From DATBMA01 sp036555105 (lineage in GTDB: Bacteria; Actinomycetota; Acidimicrobiia; Spongiisociales; ZC4RG35): a DNA stretch of 64,000 bases. The notes beneath the pieces are model-generated. The model made no database searches. It was not told the origin of the DNA and saw only the letters and a program-made list of their open reading frames with translations. Below are positions 50,443 through 57,868 of this stretch, one piece after another; the stretch's first letter is position 1, and each line of letters begins with the position of its first letter. Position numbers and translations under genes: made by a program. The DNA lies in contig DATBMA010000023.1 in the NCBI GenBank assembly GCA_036555105.1, positions 15,673 through 79,672 on the forward strand, in the 5' to 3' direction.

Positions 50443-51368
50443 GTGAGCGAATCCTCGTCGTCGACGACGACCCCGACATCCTCCAGGTGGTCAAGATCAA
50501 CCTCGAGCTCGAGGGCTATGAGGTGGAGACGGCGACCGACGGGGTGGAAGCGGTTGACAAGGCCACCGCCGACCCGCCCCAGCTGATCCTGCTCGACATC
50601 ATGATGCCGCGGATGGACGGGCTCACGGCCCTCCGCCGGATCAGGGCTCATGGGGCCACCGGCAACACCTCGATCATCCTGCTGACTGCCCGTGGCCTGC
50701 CCGAGGACCGTGTGCGCGGGCTCGAACTCGGCGCAGACGACTACATCACCAAGCCGTTCGACGTCGCCGAGCTCGTGGCCAGGGTCATGGCCGTGCTTCG
50801 ACGCACTCAGGCTGCGCGCGATCTCTCTCCCCTGACCGGCTTGCCAGGCAACTTCCGGATCGGGCAGGAGATCGAGAAGACGATCGCGTCCGGCCAGCAG
50901 TTCGCTCTCGTGCATTGCGATCTCGACAACTTCAAGGCTTTCAACGACCACTACGGGTTCATGCGCGGAGACGAGGTCATCCGCTTCTTCGGACGTTGCC
51001 TGCGGAGGGCATCCGAAGAGGTCGGCGAGCCCGACTCGTTCGTCGGGCACATCGGGGGTGACGACTTCGTGACTTTGCTCGAGGCCGAACATGCAGAGGA
51101 GTTCTGCAAGCACGTCATCGAGCATTTCGATGATGGAATCCTCGACTTCTATGACACCGCCGACGCCCTGCGGGGCTATATCGAGGTAATCGACCGGCGA
51201 GGTGAGCGTTATGCGTTCCCGGTCGTCTCCATCTCGCTAGGTGTCGTCACCAACCTCAACCGGGCGATCGAGAGCCAGTGGGAGGCCTCGGCGGTAGCCG
51301 TCGAGATGAAGGAGTTCGCCAAGAAGAAGTCCGGCTCCTCCTACGAGATCGATCGTCGTACCACCTGA
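50439..51368 (+). CDS. response regulator with REC and GGDEF-family (GGDDF) domains
   Basis: A 309-residue soluble protein. The REC domain (about 4-122) has the acidic pocket DDD at 9-11, phospho-acceptor D53 in LLDIMMPRMDG and K105 in ITKPFD. A GGDEF-family domain (about 130-300) follows with the GTP-site motif CDLDNFKAFND and the signature GGDDF at 206-210. The fourth signature residue is Asp in place of Glu, and no RxxD inhibitory site is seen, so diguanylate cyclase activity is possible but unproven. No kinase gene is nearby. ATG within the rpe stop and 1 nt before ribD, so it is embedded in the riboflavin string. Confidence 0.85.
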   Translation: MSERILVVDDDPDILQVVKINLELEGYEVETATDGVEAVDKATADPPQLILLDIMMPRMDGLTALRRIRAHGATGNTSIILLTARGLPEDRVRGLELGADDYITKPFDVAELVARVMAVLRRTQAARDLSPLTGLPGNFRIGQEIEKTIASGQQFALVHCDLDNFKAFNDHYGFMRGDEVIRFFGRCLRRASEEVGEPDSFVGHIGGDDFVTLLEAEHAEEFCKHVIEHFDDGILDFYDTADALRGYIEVIDRRGERYAFPVVSISLGVVTNLNRAIESQWEASAVAVEMKEFAKKKSGSSYEIDRRTT

Positions 51369-51369
51369 C

Positions 51370-52425
51370 GTGGGGGCCGAACAGGCCGCAATGGAACGCG
51401 CCGGTCAACTGGCCGGCTCCCATCACACTCATCCCAACCCTCGCGTGGGCGCCGTGATCCTGGATGCAGCCGGGTCGATTGTGGGGGAGGGGAGTCATCG
51501 GGGCCCGGGATCCCGACATGCCGAGATAGAGGCCTTGGCTGCCGCCGGGCCGGCCTCCGAGGGGGCGACGATGGTCGTGACCCTCGAGCCATGTGTGCAC
51601 TACGGGCTCACTCCTCCATGCACGGATGCCATCGTCGCGGCCGGGATCGCCAGAGTGGTGGTTGGAGCCGTTGATCCGGATGAACGGGTGGGTGGAGGCG
51701 GCATCGCGGCTCTGCGCCGAGCGGGCATCGCAGTGGAGGTGGACCCAGATGCAAACCGGTGGGAAGCGATAGACCCCGACTATTTCCATCATCGCCGGAC
51801 CGGGAGGAGCCGCTTCATGCTCAAACAGGCAGCGACGCTCGACGGACAGACTGCGGCGTTGATGGGAAGCTCGCGCTGGATCACAGGCGAGCGGGCGCGG
51901 GCCGATGCGCACCGGCTGAGGTCGGAAGCAGACGCGGTGCTGATCGGGGCAGGCACGCTGCTGTCCGACGACCCCGGCCTCGACGTCCGCCTTCCCAATT
52001 GGAACGGCCCCCAGCCGCGGCCAGTGGTGGTGGCCGGCCGGCGACCTCTGCCGATCGAGGCCAAGATCTGGGATCGAAGCGCCCTGGTGGTGGCGACCTC
52101 CGAGCCGCCCATACCGATTGACACCCTGCTGGTGCCGCCGGGCCCGGACGGGCTTCCTGACGTCGGTGAGATGAGCCGGCTGCTGCCATCGCTCGGAATC
52201 CTCGGGGTGTTGGTGGAAGGCGGAGCCACGATCGTCTCGTCGCTTTTCAAGGCGGGCCTGATCGACTCGGGTGTCCTCTACCTAGGCGGCAAGCTGGCAA
52301 CAGGAATCGGAAAGGGGTTGTTCGCGGTTCCCTGGTTTACGCTGGAAGACGCGATCGATGTGGATATCACGGACGTCAAGATGCTCGGCCCCGACCTCCG
52401 GGTGTCATGGACTCGCAGCACCTGA
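51370..52425 (+). CDS. ribD: bifunctional riboflavin deaminase/reductase RibD
   Basis: A 351-residue fusion. The N-terminal cytidine-deaminase-like zinc domain has HAE at 50-52 and PCVHYGLTPPC (C75, C84). The C-terminal reductase domain begins near residue 145 with MLKQAATLDGQTA. It carries out the second and third steps of riboflavin synthesis. GTG start immediately after the response regulator. Confidence 0.95.
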   Translation: MGAEQAAMERAGQLAGSHHTHPNPRVGAVILDAAGSIVGEGSHRGPGSRHAEIEALAAAGPASEGATMVVTLEPCVHYGLTPPCTDAIVAAGIARVVVGAVDPDERVGGGGIAALRRAGIAVEVDPDANRWEAIDPDYFHHRRTGRSRFMLKQAATLDGQTAALMGSSRWITGERARADAHRLRSEADAVLIGAGTLLSDDPGLDVRLPNWNGPQPRPVVVAGRRPLPIEAKIWDRSALVVATSEPPIPIDTLLVPPGPDGLPDVGEMSRLLPSLGILGVLVEGGATIVSSLFKAGLIDSGVLYLGGKLATGIGKGLFAVPWFTLEDAIDVDITDVKMLGPDLRVSWTRST

Positions 52426-52443
52426 ACCCGACCAGATCTGACG

Positions 52444-53037
52444 TTGTTCACAGGCATCATCCAGGGCACAGGCACGGTCCTCGCCATCGAACCCTCGCCG
52501 GCCGGGGCTCGTTTGAGCCTTGCGGCCGGTGAGCTTGGCCGTGACCTCGCCGTCGGCGAGTCGTTGGCCGTGAACGGGGTGTGCCTGACCGTGGCAGTCG
52601 TGTCTCCGACCTCGATGGTGATGGACGTGATCCCGGAGACCCTCAGCCGGACCAACCTCGGCGCCCTAGCTCCTGCTGATCGCGTGAACTTGGAACGCTC
52701 GCTCCGAGCCGACTCCAGGCTCGATGGTCATTTCGTCCTGGGTCACGTCGATGGAGTGGGGACGATCAGCCGAGTTGATCATCACGACGGCGAGGTCCGG
52801 TTCGGCATCGAATGCGACCCGTCTCTTGCCAGGTACATTGCCCTCAAGGGCTCGATTGCGGTAGATGGAGTGAGTCTCACCGTCACGGCGACCGGACCTG
52901 GAGCCTTCGAGGTGGCTCTCATACCGCACACTCTCGAGATCACCACCCTGGGTTTGCGGCAGGTGGGTGACGCCGTCAACCTCGAGGTCGACGTGCTTGC
53001 CCGATACCTGGAGCGCCTGGCCGAGGCCGCCCGATGA
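52444..53037 (+). CDS. ribE: riboflavin synthase alpha subunit
   Basis: A 197-residue protein built of two similar lumazine-binding halves ([12 protein letters not shown] at the start, [13 protein letters not shown] at the second repeat). It dismutates 6,7-dimethyl-8-ribityllumazine to riboflavin. TTG is the only start that retains the invariant MFTGII N-terminus, and it has no ribosome binding site. Coupled to ribBA by ATGA. Confidence 0.95.
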   Translation: MFTGIIQGTGTVLAIEPSPAGARLSLAAGELGRDLAVGESLAVNGVCLTVAVVSPTSMVMDVIPETLSRTNLGALAPADRVNLERSLRADSRLDGHFVLGHVDGVGTISRVDHHDGEVRFGIECDPSLARYIALKGSIAVDGVSLTVTATGPGAFEVALIPHTLEITTLGLRQVGDAVNLEVDVLARYLERLAEAAR

Positions 53038-54287
53038 GCTTCGCCCAGGTCGAGGAATTGATCACTGCCATCGGCCGGGGTGACCTGGTGATCCTGGTCG
53101 ACGACGCCGACCGGGAGAACGAGGGGGACCTGATGCTGGCGGCTTCACACGCCACTCCGGCCAAGGTGGGATTCATGCTCAGGCACACGTCAGGGATCAT
53201 CTGCGTGCCTCTGCTGGGGGAGAGGCTGGATCAACTCAGGTTGCCCCCGATGGTGGCGGTCAACACCGACGCCAGGCGAACTGCATTCACCGTCTCGGTC
53301 GACGCCAGGGAGGGCACCTCAACCGGCATCTCGGCGGCCGACCGAAGCCGAACCATCGGAGTGCTTATCGATCAGCAGGCAGGGCCCGAGGACCTCAACC
53401 GGCCCGGCCACACCTATCCCCTCCGGTATGAGCCGGGCGGGGTGTTGAAGCGGGCGGGCCACACGGAAGCGATCGTCGACCTGGCTCAGCTCGCCGGCCT
53501 CTATCCGGCCGGTGTCCTGGCCGAGGTGATGAACGACGACGGGACCGTGGCCAGGCTGCCCGAGCTCGAGCGCTTCGCCAAAGAGCACGACCTTCTGATC
53601 GGGAGCATCGCCGACCTCATCGCCTACCGCCGTCGGACCGAGAAGCTCGTAGAACGGATGGCCGAGGCGAGCATCGACACCGTCTACGGCGAGTTCCGGG
53701 CCGTGGGCTTCAGATCGATCATCGACGATCGCCAGCATCTGGCCATGGTCAAGGGAGACATCGGCGACGGCTCCGAGGTCATGGTCAGGGTGCACTCCGA
53801 GTGCTTGACCGGTGACGTGTTCGGGAGCAAGTACTGCGATTGCGGCCAGCAGCTGGAGCTGGCCATGCGGAGGGTGGCGGAGGAGGGCCGAGGGGTGGTG
53901 CTCTACATTCGTGGTCACGAGGGTCGGGGGATAGGCCTGTTCAAGAAGCTGGAGGCGTACAGCCTGCAGGCCCAAGGGCGGGACACGGTCGAGGCCAACG
54001 AGGACCTTGGCCTCCCCGCCGACGCCCGGGACTATGGGGTCGGTGCCCAAATCCTCTACGACCTGGGGGTGCGCTCGATGCGGCTGCTCACCAACAACCC
54101 GACCAAGCGGGCCGGTATTGAGGGCTACGGTCTCTCGATCGCAGAACGGCTGCCGCTGGTGGCCCCTGCACGCCCGGAGAACAGCCGCTACTTGCGTACC
54201 AAGGTCGAGAAGCTCGGCCACATCCTCGCGCCAGACGGTGAGGCGGCTCCCGCCGAGACCGAATCGAAAGGCCCGTCCTCGCAATGA
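53034..54287 (+). CDS. ribBA: 3,4-dihydroxy-2-butanone 4-phosphate synthase / GTP cyclohydrolase II
   Basis: A 417-residue fusion supplying both precursors of riboflavin. The RibB half (about 1-205) has [11 protein letters not shown] and the [14 protein letters not shown] block. The RibA half has [18 protein letters not shown] (zinc cysteines) and [10 protein letters not shown]. Both halves keep their key residues. ATG overlaps ribE and its stop overlaps ribH. No FMN riboswitch is present. Confidence 0.96.
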   Translation: MSFAQVEELITAIGRGDLVILVDDADRENEGDLMLAASHATPAKVGFMLRHTSGIICVPLLGERLDQLRLPPMVAVNTDARRTAFTVSVDAREGTSTGISAADRSRTIGVLIDQQAGPEDLNRPGHTYPLRYEPGGVLKRAGHTEAIVDLAQLAGLYPAGVLAEVMNDDGTVARLPELERFAKEHDLLIGSIADLIAYRRRTEKLVERMAEASIDTVYGEFRAVGFRSIIDDRQHLAMVKGDIGDGSEVMVRVHSECLTGDVFGSKYCDCGQQLELAMRRVAEEGRGVVLYIRGHEGRGIGLFKKLEAYSLQAQGRDTVEANEDLGLPADARDYGVGAQILYDLGVRSMRLLTNNPTKRAGIEGYGLSIAERLPLVAPARPENSRYLRTKVEKLGHILAPDGEAAPAETESKGPSSQ

Positions 54288-54742
54288 TCGTCGACCACCT
54301 CGAGCCCGAGCGAGTGGCGGCCGACCTCTCGATCGGAATTGCGGTCTCGACCTTCAACCAGGCGATCACCGACCGTCTCCTGGCCGGATGCCTGGCCGAA
54401 CTGGAGATGCTGGCAGTGGGGGCGGTGCAAGTGGCCAGGGTGCCGGGTGCATTGGAGCTCCCGCTGGCCGCCGACATACTCGCCCGCCGGGGATGCGACG
54501 GAGTGGTAGCGGTCGGAGCGGTGGTGAAGGGGGAGACGGATCACTATGACGTCATCGTTCGCGAGTCGTCCTCCGGGCTCATGCGGGTCTGCCTCGATCA
54601 TCAGATCCCGGTGGGGAACGCGGTCCTGGCCCTCACCGATGCCGGCCACGGTGTGGAGCGGTCCGAACCGGGGCCTTCGAACAAGGGGGCCGAAGCCGCC
54701 AGAGCAGTGGTCGAGACGGCTCTCACCCTGGGCCGTCCGTGA
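54284..54742 (+). CDS. ribH: 6,7-dimethyl-8-ribityllumazine synthase
   Basis: A 152-residue icosahedral-type lumazine synthase that condenses the RibB and RibD pathway products. [23 protein letters not shown] and the phosphate-site His are conserved. Final gene of the riboflavin string. A small perfect hairpin (GTCCG, loop TGAT, CGGAC) spans its stop codon but has no T tract. Confidence 0.96.
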   Translation: MIVDHLEPERVAADLSIGIAVSTFNQAITDRLLAGCLAELEMLAVGAVQVARVPGALELPLAADILARRGCDGVVAVGAVVKGETDHYDVIVRESSSGLMRVCLDHQIPVGNAVLALTDAGHGVERSEPGPSNKGAEAARAVVETALTLGRP

Positions 54743-54758
54743 TCGGACGGGTGGGCGC

Positions 54759-54764
54759 TATCAT
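54759..54764 (+). promoter_or_regulatory. possible -10 box for infC-rpmI-rplT
   Basis: TATCAT 17 nt after the ribH stop. Transcription from it would give a leader of ~158 nt containing the stem-loops listed separately. No clear -35. Confidence 0.4.
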
Positions 54765-54786
54765 CAGGCCATTCATATACGAGCAA

Positions 54787-54873
54787 GTGGAAGCGACCTG
54801 CTTCCCACCCGGCCGCCCAAGGCGAGCCGAGGTATCGCCCGCGAGACCCTTGGCTGTCGCAAGGTGTCGGGCG
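54787..54873 (+). promoter_or_regulatory. structured 5' leader of infC, two stem-loops
   Basis: Stem-loop 1: GTGGAAGC (54787-54794), loop GACCT, GCTTCCCAC (54800-54808) with one bulged C. Stem-loop 2: outer stem CGCCCG (54836-54841) with CGGGCG (54868-54873), and inner ACCCTTG with CAAGGT. Together with the terminator-like hairpin that follows they resemble a ribosomal-protein autoregulatory leader, such as the L20 leaders of Bacillus and E. coli, although I do not recognise a known Rfam consensus. Confidence 0.55.
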
Positions 54874-54879
54874 CGTGGG

Positions 54880-54909
54880 GCAGCAGGCGCAACCTGCTGC
54901 TCTTTCTCT
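54880..54909 (+). terminator. terminator-like attenuator hairpin upstream of infC
   Basis: A perfect 8-bp stem GCAGCAGG / CCTGCTGC with a 5-nt loop, followed by TCTTTCTCT. It lies between the leader stem-loops and the infC ribosome binding site. The 3' arm CCTGCTG can alternatively pair, with one mismatch, with CAACAGG (54911-54917), which includes the start of the AGGAGG. This suggests mutually exclusive folds. Confidence 0.55.
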
Positions 54910-54914
54910 GCAAC

Positions 54915-54920
54915 AGGAGG
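54915..54920 (+). promoter_or_regulatory. infC ribosome binding site that fixes an ATC start
   Basis: A full AGGAGG, 8 nt before ATC at 54929. No ATG, GTG or TTG in the infC frame lies at a usable distance. Confidence 0.75.
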
Positions 54921-54928
54921 TAATCAGC

Positions 54929-55474
54929 ATCGCTGAACTGCGCGTGAACGGATACATCCGGGCACCCGAAGTGCGCCTGGTGGCGCCGGATGGAGCCCAG
55001 ATCGGGATAAAGAAGCTGGCGGAGGCCCTATGGCTGGCCGACCAGTTGGGACTGGACCTGGTGGAGGTAGCCCCCGAGGCCAAACCTCCGGTCTGCCGGT
55101 TGATGGACTACGGCAAGTTCAAGTTCGAACAGTCGGTCCGCGACCGGGAGGCCCGCAAACGCCAACGCAAGACCGTGGTCAAAGAACTGCGAATGGCTCT
55201 GTGGATCGGCGATCACGACTTCGACATCAGCCGAAGACGCGCCGCCGAGTTCTTGGGCGAGGGCGACAAGGTCAAAGTGCTGGTCCGTTTTCGCGGTAGG
55301 GAGACTGAGCGGCCGGAGTTCGGGCTCCGCCTGTTGGATCGATTCTCCGAAGCTCTGGCCGAGGTCGGAACCGTCGAACAGACGCCGAACATGGAGGGGA
55401 GGGTGATGACGATGGTGATCGCCCCCAACCGCCGGCACCGCCTGGAGCAAGAGGAAGAGCCTGCTGAGGGCTAG
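54929..55474 (+). CDS. infC: translation initiation factor IF-3 (ATC start)
   Basis: A 181-residue IF3. The N-domain begins AELRVNGYIRAPEVRLVAPDG, a basic linker follows, and the C-domain has EGDKVKVLVRFRGRE. IF3 rejects non-canonical start codons, and infC in E. coli begins with AUU so that IF3 represses itself. Here the best start is ATC, perfectly spaced from AGGAGG. The upstream GTG at 54875 lies inside the terminator-like region and would add residues without homology. Followed by rpmI and rplT in the standard order. Confidence 0.92.
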   Translation: MAELRVNGYIRAPEVRLVAPDGAQIGIKKLAEALWLADQLGLDLVEVAPEAKPPVCRLMDYGKFKFEQSVRDREARKRQRKTVVKELRMALWIGDHDFDISRRRAAEFLGEGDKVKVLVRFRGRETERPEFGLRLLDRFSEALAEVGTVEQTPNMEGRVMTMVIAPNRRHRLEQEEEPAEG

Positions 55475-55484
55475 GAGCAACGAA

Positions 55485-55679
55485 GTGCCGAAGATGAAGA
55501 CCCACAGTGGCGCCAAGAAGCGCATCAAAGTGACCGGTAGTGGTCGCTTGCTGCGCGGCCAGTCAGGCCGCGGTCATTACCGCCTCGCCAAGGGCAAGTC
55601 CACCTTCCGCCGCCGTTCGGGCGAGGTGGAGCTGGAAAAGGGTGACGCCCGTGTGGCCCGCCGGATGCTGGGACTCTGA
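55485..55679 (+). CDS. rpmI: ribosomal protein bL35
   Basis: 64 residues, very basic, beginning PKMKTHSGAKKRIKVTGSG with the conserved HYRLAKGKSTFRRR block. GTG start behind AGGAG, 10 nt after infC. Confidence 0.96.
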   Translation: MPKMKTHSGAKKRIKVTGSGRLLRGQSGRGHYRLAKGKSTFRRRSGEVELEKGDARVARRMLGL

Positions 55680-55691
55680 GAGGGGATTGCC

Positions 55692-56042
55692 ATGGCTCGT
55701 GTGAAGCGTGCAGTCCACGCCAAGAAGTCCCACAAGAAGGTGTTGGCGAGGGCCAAGGGATACAAGGGCGCCCGCAGCCGCCGGTTCCGGACGGCCAACG
55801 AACAGGTCATGCATGCCATGCAGGACGCCTACCGCGATCGCCGGGATCGCAAAGGGCAGTTCCGCCGGCTGTGGATCGCCCGCATCAATGCCGCGGCCCG
55901 AACCAACGGCATGAGCTACTCCGAGTTCATCGCCGGGCTCAAGGCTGCCGAGGTCGAGGTCGATCGGAAAATGCTCGCCGACCTCGCCATCAACGATCCC
56001 GGCGCCTTTGCCCAGTTGGTCGAGGTGGCCAAGAGCGCCTGA
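55692..56042 (+). CDS. rplT: ribosomal protein bL20
   Basis: 116 residues, the normal length. An N-terminal basic extension ([20 protein letters not shown]) contacts 23S rRNA, and the globular C-terminal part has [22 protein letters not shown]20 autoregulates this operon in E. coli and Bacillus and is the obvious candidate ligand for the leader. Confidence 0.97.
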   Translation: MARVKRAVHAKKSHKKVLARAKGYKGARSRRFRTANEQVMHAMQDAYRDRRDRKGQFRRLWIARINAAARTNGMSYSEFIAGLKAAEVEVDRKMLADLAINDPGAFAQLVEVAKSA

Positions 56043-56054
56043 GGCGGCACTGGC

Positions 56055-56801
56055 GTGAGCAAACGGGCACTGGCCGCCGCTGCCAGGCTTCGCGATCCCC
56101 TTGAGCGCCGGGTGCGGGGAGAGACCCTGCTGGAGGGACCTCGTCTAGTCGCGGAAGCCCTCGCGGCAGGCGTCTCCTTGGCACAGGTATTCGCGACCGA
56201 CGAAGACGAATTCGATCGAGCTGCATTCGAAGCCGCCGGAGCCGAAGTCATCGAAGTCGGCAGGGCCGGGCTGGAGCGGGTGGCGACCACCCCGCACCCG
56301 AAAGGACCGGTGGCGGTGATGTCGATCCCGCCGGTCAGCCCGGCTACCGACGGCCCCAGTGTCGTGATGGCCGGCTTAGCCGATCCGGGCAACCTCGGCA
56401 CCCTCATCCGATCCGCCGCGGCTTTCGGGTGGAACGTCATCTGCGCAGGGGATGGAGCCGACCCCTGGTCGCCCAAGGTCATGCGGGCGGCCGCCGGCGG
56501 GCACTTTCGCTCCCCTCCGGAGTTGTTGCCTGAGCTCGATCTCCCGCTCCTGCGCGTACGGGGCTACACCCCGGCCGCCGCCGTGGTCAACGGCGGCCTC
56601 GCCCCCGACCAGCTCCCGTCTCATCGGTGGGCCCTCCTCATCGGTCACGAGGCAAGGGGTCTCGACCCCCAGTGGGCGGAGGGCGCCGACTTCCGAGTCA
56701 CCATTCCAATGGCCTCTGGCAGCGAGAGCCTCAATGCCGGAGTGGCGGGATCGCTGCTGATGTACGCAATGGCCTCGGGTCGCCCACAGCCCCACCACTA
56801 A
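56055..56801 (+). CDS. SpoU/TrmH-family RNA 2'-O-ribose methyltransferase
   Basis: A 248-residue SPOUT methyltransferase. The three motifs are clear: LADPGNLGTLIRSAAAFG (motif 1), LLIGHEARGL (motif 2) and IPMASGSESLNAGVAGSLLMY (motif 3, knot). The N-terminal part is an L30e-like substrate-binding domain. The same gene (tsnR-like) stands between rplT and pheS in other actinobacteria; whether the target is 23S rRNA or tRNA is not known. GTG start. Its TAA stop begins a TAACCT box. Confidence 0.88.
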   Translation: MSKRALAAAARLRDPLERRVRGETLLEGPRLVAEALAAGVSLAQVFATDEDEFDRAAFEAAGAEVIEVGRAGLERVATTPHPKGPVAVMSIPPVSPATDGPSVVMAGLADPGNLGTLIRSAAAFGWNVICAGDGADPWSPKVMRAAAGGHFRSPPELLPELDLPLLRVRGYTPAAAVVNGGLAPDQLPSHRWALLIGHEARGLDPQWAEGADFRVTIPMASGSESLNAGVAGSLLMYAMASGRPQPHH

Positions 56802-56804
56802 CCT
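56799..56804 (+). promoter_or_regulatory. TAACCT -10 box for pheST formed by a stop codon
   Basis: TAA of the methyltransferase gene plus CCT, with 10 nt to the pheS ATG. No Shine-Dalgarno. Confidence 0.5.
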
Positions 56805-56814
56805 GCCCGCCCTC

Positions 56815-57849
56815 ATGGACCCCCTCGAAGAGCTGCTGGCGACGGCCCCGCAGCGGGCCGCTGCGGCCGGCACGCTGGAGGAGCTCGAGACGCTCGAGGC
56901 GGAGTCGATTGGCAAGTCCTCGGCTCTGGCCGAGCAGCGACGCGCCCTCCCCAAGCTTCCGGCCGAAGAACGCCCGCAGGCTGGGGCCCGGCTGCAGCGC
57001 ATCGCCGCGGAGCTCAGCACCGTCCTCGGCTCCCGCCGAGCCGAGCTCGAACGCGAGGCCGAGGCGGCAAGGCTCGAGGCGGACAGGGTCGACGTCACCC
57101 TCCCGGGCTGGGACCTGCCAGGCGGCTACCTGCATCTGATCAACCAGACGATCGATGAGGTGTGCGAGATCTTCATTGGGCTCGGCTACCAAGTGGCCGA
57201 AGGGCCGGAGGCGGAGCTGGCCTGGTACAACTTCGACGCCCTTAACACGCCGCCCACGCATCCGGCCAGGCTGGAGACGGACACTCTCTATCTCGATTGG
57301 GGCGATCCCCGCGATGAGATTCTGCTGCGCACCCACACGTCACCGATGCAGGTGCGATGGATGGAAAGCCACGATCCTCCGACCTTCGTGGTGGTGCCGG
57401 GCACCGTCTATCGAGCCGACCCGGTTGACGCCACCCACCTTCCGGTCTTCCATCAGATCGAAGGGCTGGCGGTGGCGCCGGGGATCACCATGTCCGACCT
57501 GAAAGGAACGCTCGCCCATTTCGCCCGCCAGTACTTCGGGCCAGGGCGCAGGGTCAAGCTGCAGCCCAACTTCTTTCCCTTCACCGAGCCGTCAGCCGAA
57601 ATGGCAGCCTCATGTTTCGCCTGCGACGGCAGTGGCTGCCGCGTATGCGCCGGCACCGGCTGGATCGAGTTGATGGGATGCGGGATGGTCGACCCTGCCG
57701 TCTTCACCGCGGTCGGGTACGACCCGGCGGCCGTGACCGGGTTCGCTTTCGGGATGGGCCCGGAACGGCTCGCCATGATCCGCCACGGCATCGAATCGAT
57801 CCGCTACTTCGTCGACAACGACATGAGGGTTCTGAGGCAGTTCAGATGA
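56815..57849 (+). CDS. pheS: phenylalanyl-tRNA synthetase alpha subunit
   Basis: A 344-residue catalytic subunit. An N-terminal coiled-coil arm (about 1-90) that binds tRNA is followed by the class II core with LRTHTSPMQVRWM, YRADPVDATHLPVFHQIEG and GFAFGMGPERLAM. A CxxC-rich segment (CFACDGSGCRVCAGTG, about 264-279) is inserted before motif 3, as in many high-GC bacteria. Partner of PheT, 19 nt downstream. Confidence 0.96.
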   Translation: MDPLEELLATAPQRAAAAGTLEELETLEAESIGKSSALAEQRRALPKLPAEERPQAGARLQRIAAELSTVLGSRRAELEREAEAARLEADRVDVTLPGWDLPGGYLHLINQTIDEVCEIFIGLGYQVAEGPEAELAWYNFDALNTPPTHPARLETDTLYLDWGDPRDEILLRTHTSPMQVRWMESHDPPTFVVVPGTVYRADPVDATHLPVFHQIEGLAVAPGITMSDLKGTLAHFARQYFGPGRRVKLQPNFFPFTEPSAEMAASCFACDGSGCRVCAGTGWIELMGCGMVDPAVFTAVGYDPAAVTGFAFGMGPERLAMIRHGIESIRYFVDNDMRVLRQFR

Positions 57850-57868
57850 GCCGCTGCCGGAGCCCCAG

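Noticed and set aside
54735..54748. hairpin GTCCG-TGAT-CGGAC at the ribH stop as a terminator
   Set aside because: Only 5 bp and followed by GC-rich sequence, with no T run.
54875..54928. GTG at 54875 as the infC start
   Set aside because: It lies at the terminator-like hairpin, adds residues without IF3 homology and has no Shine-Dalgarno, whereas ATC at 54929 has a perfect one.
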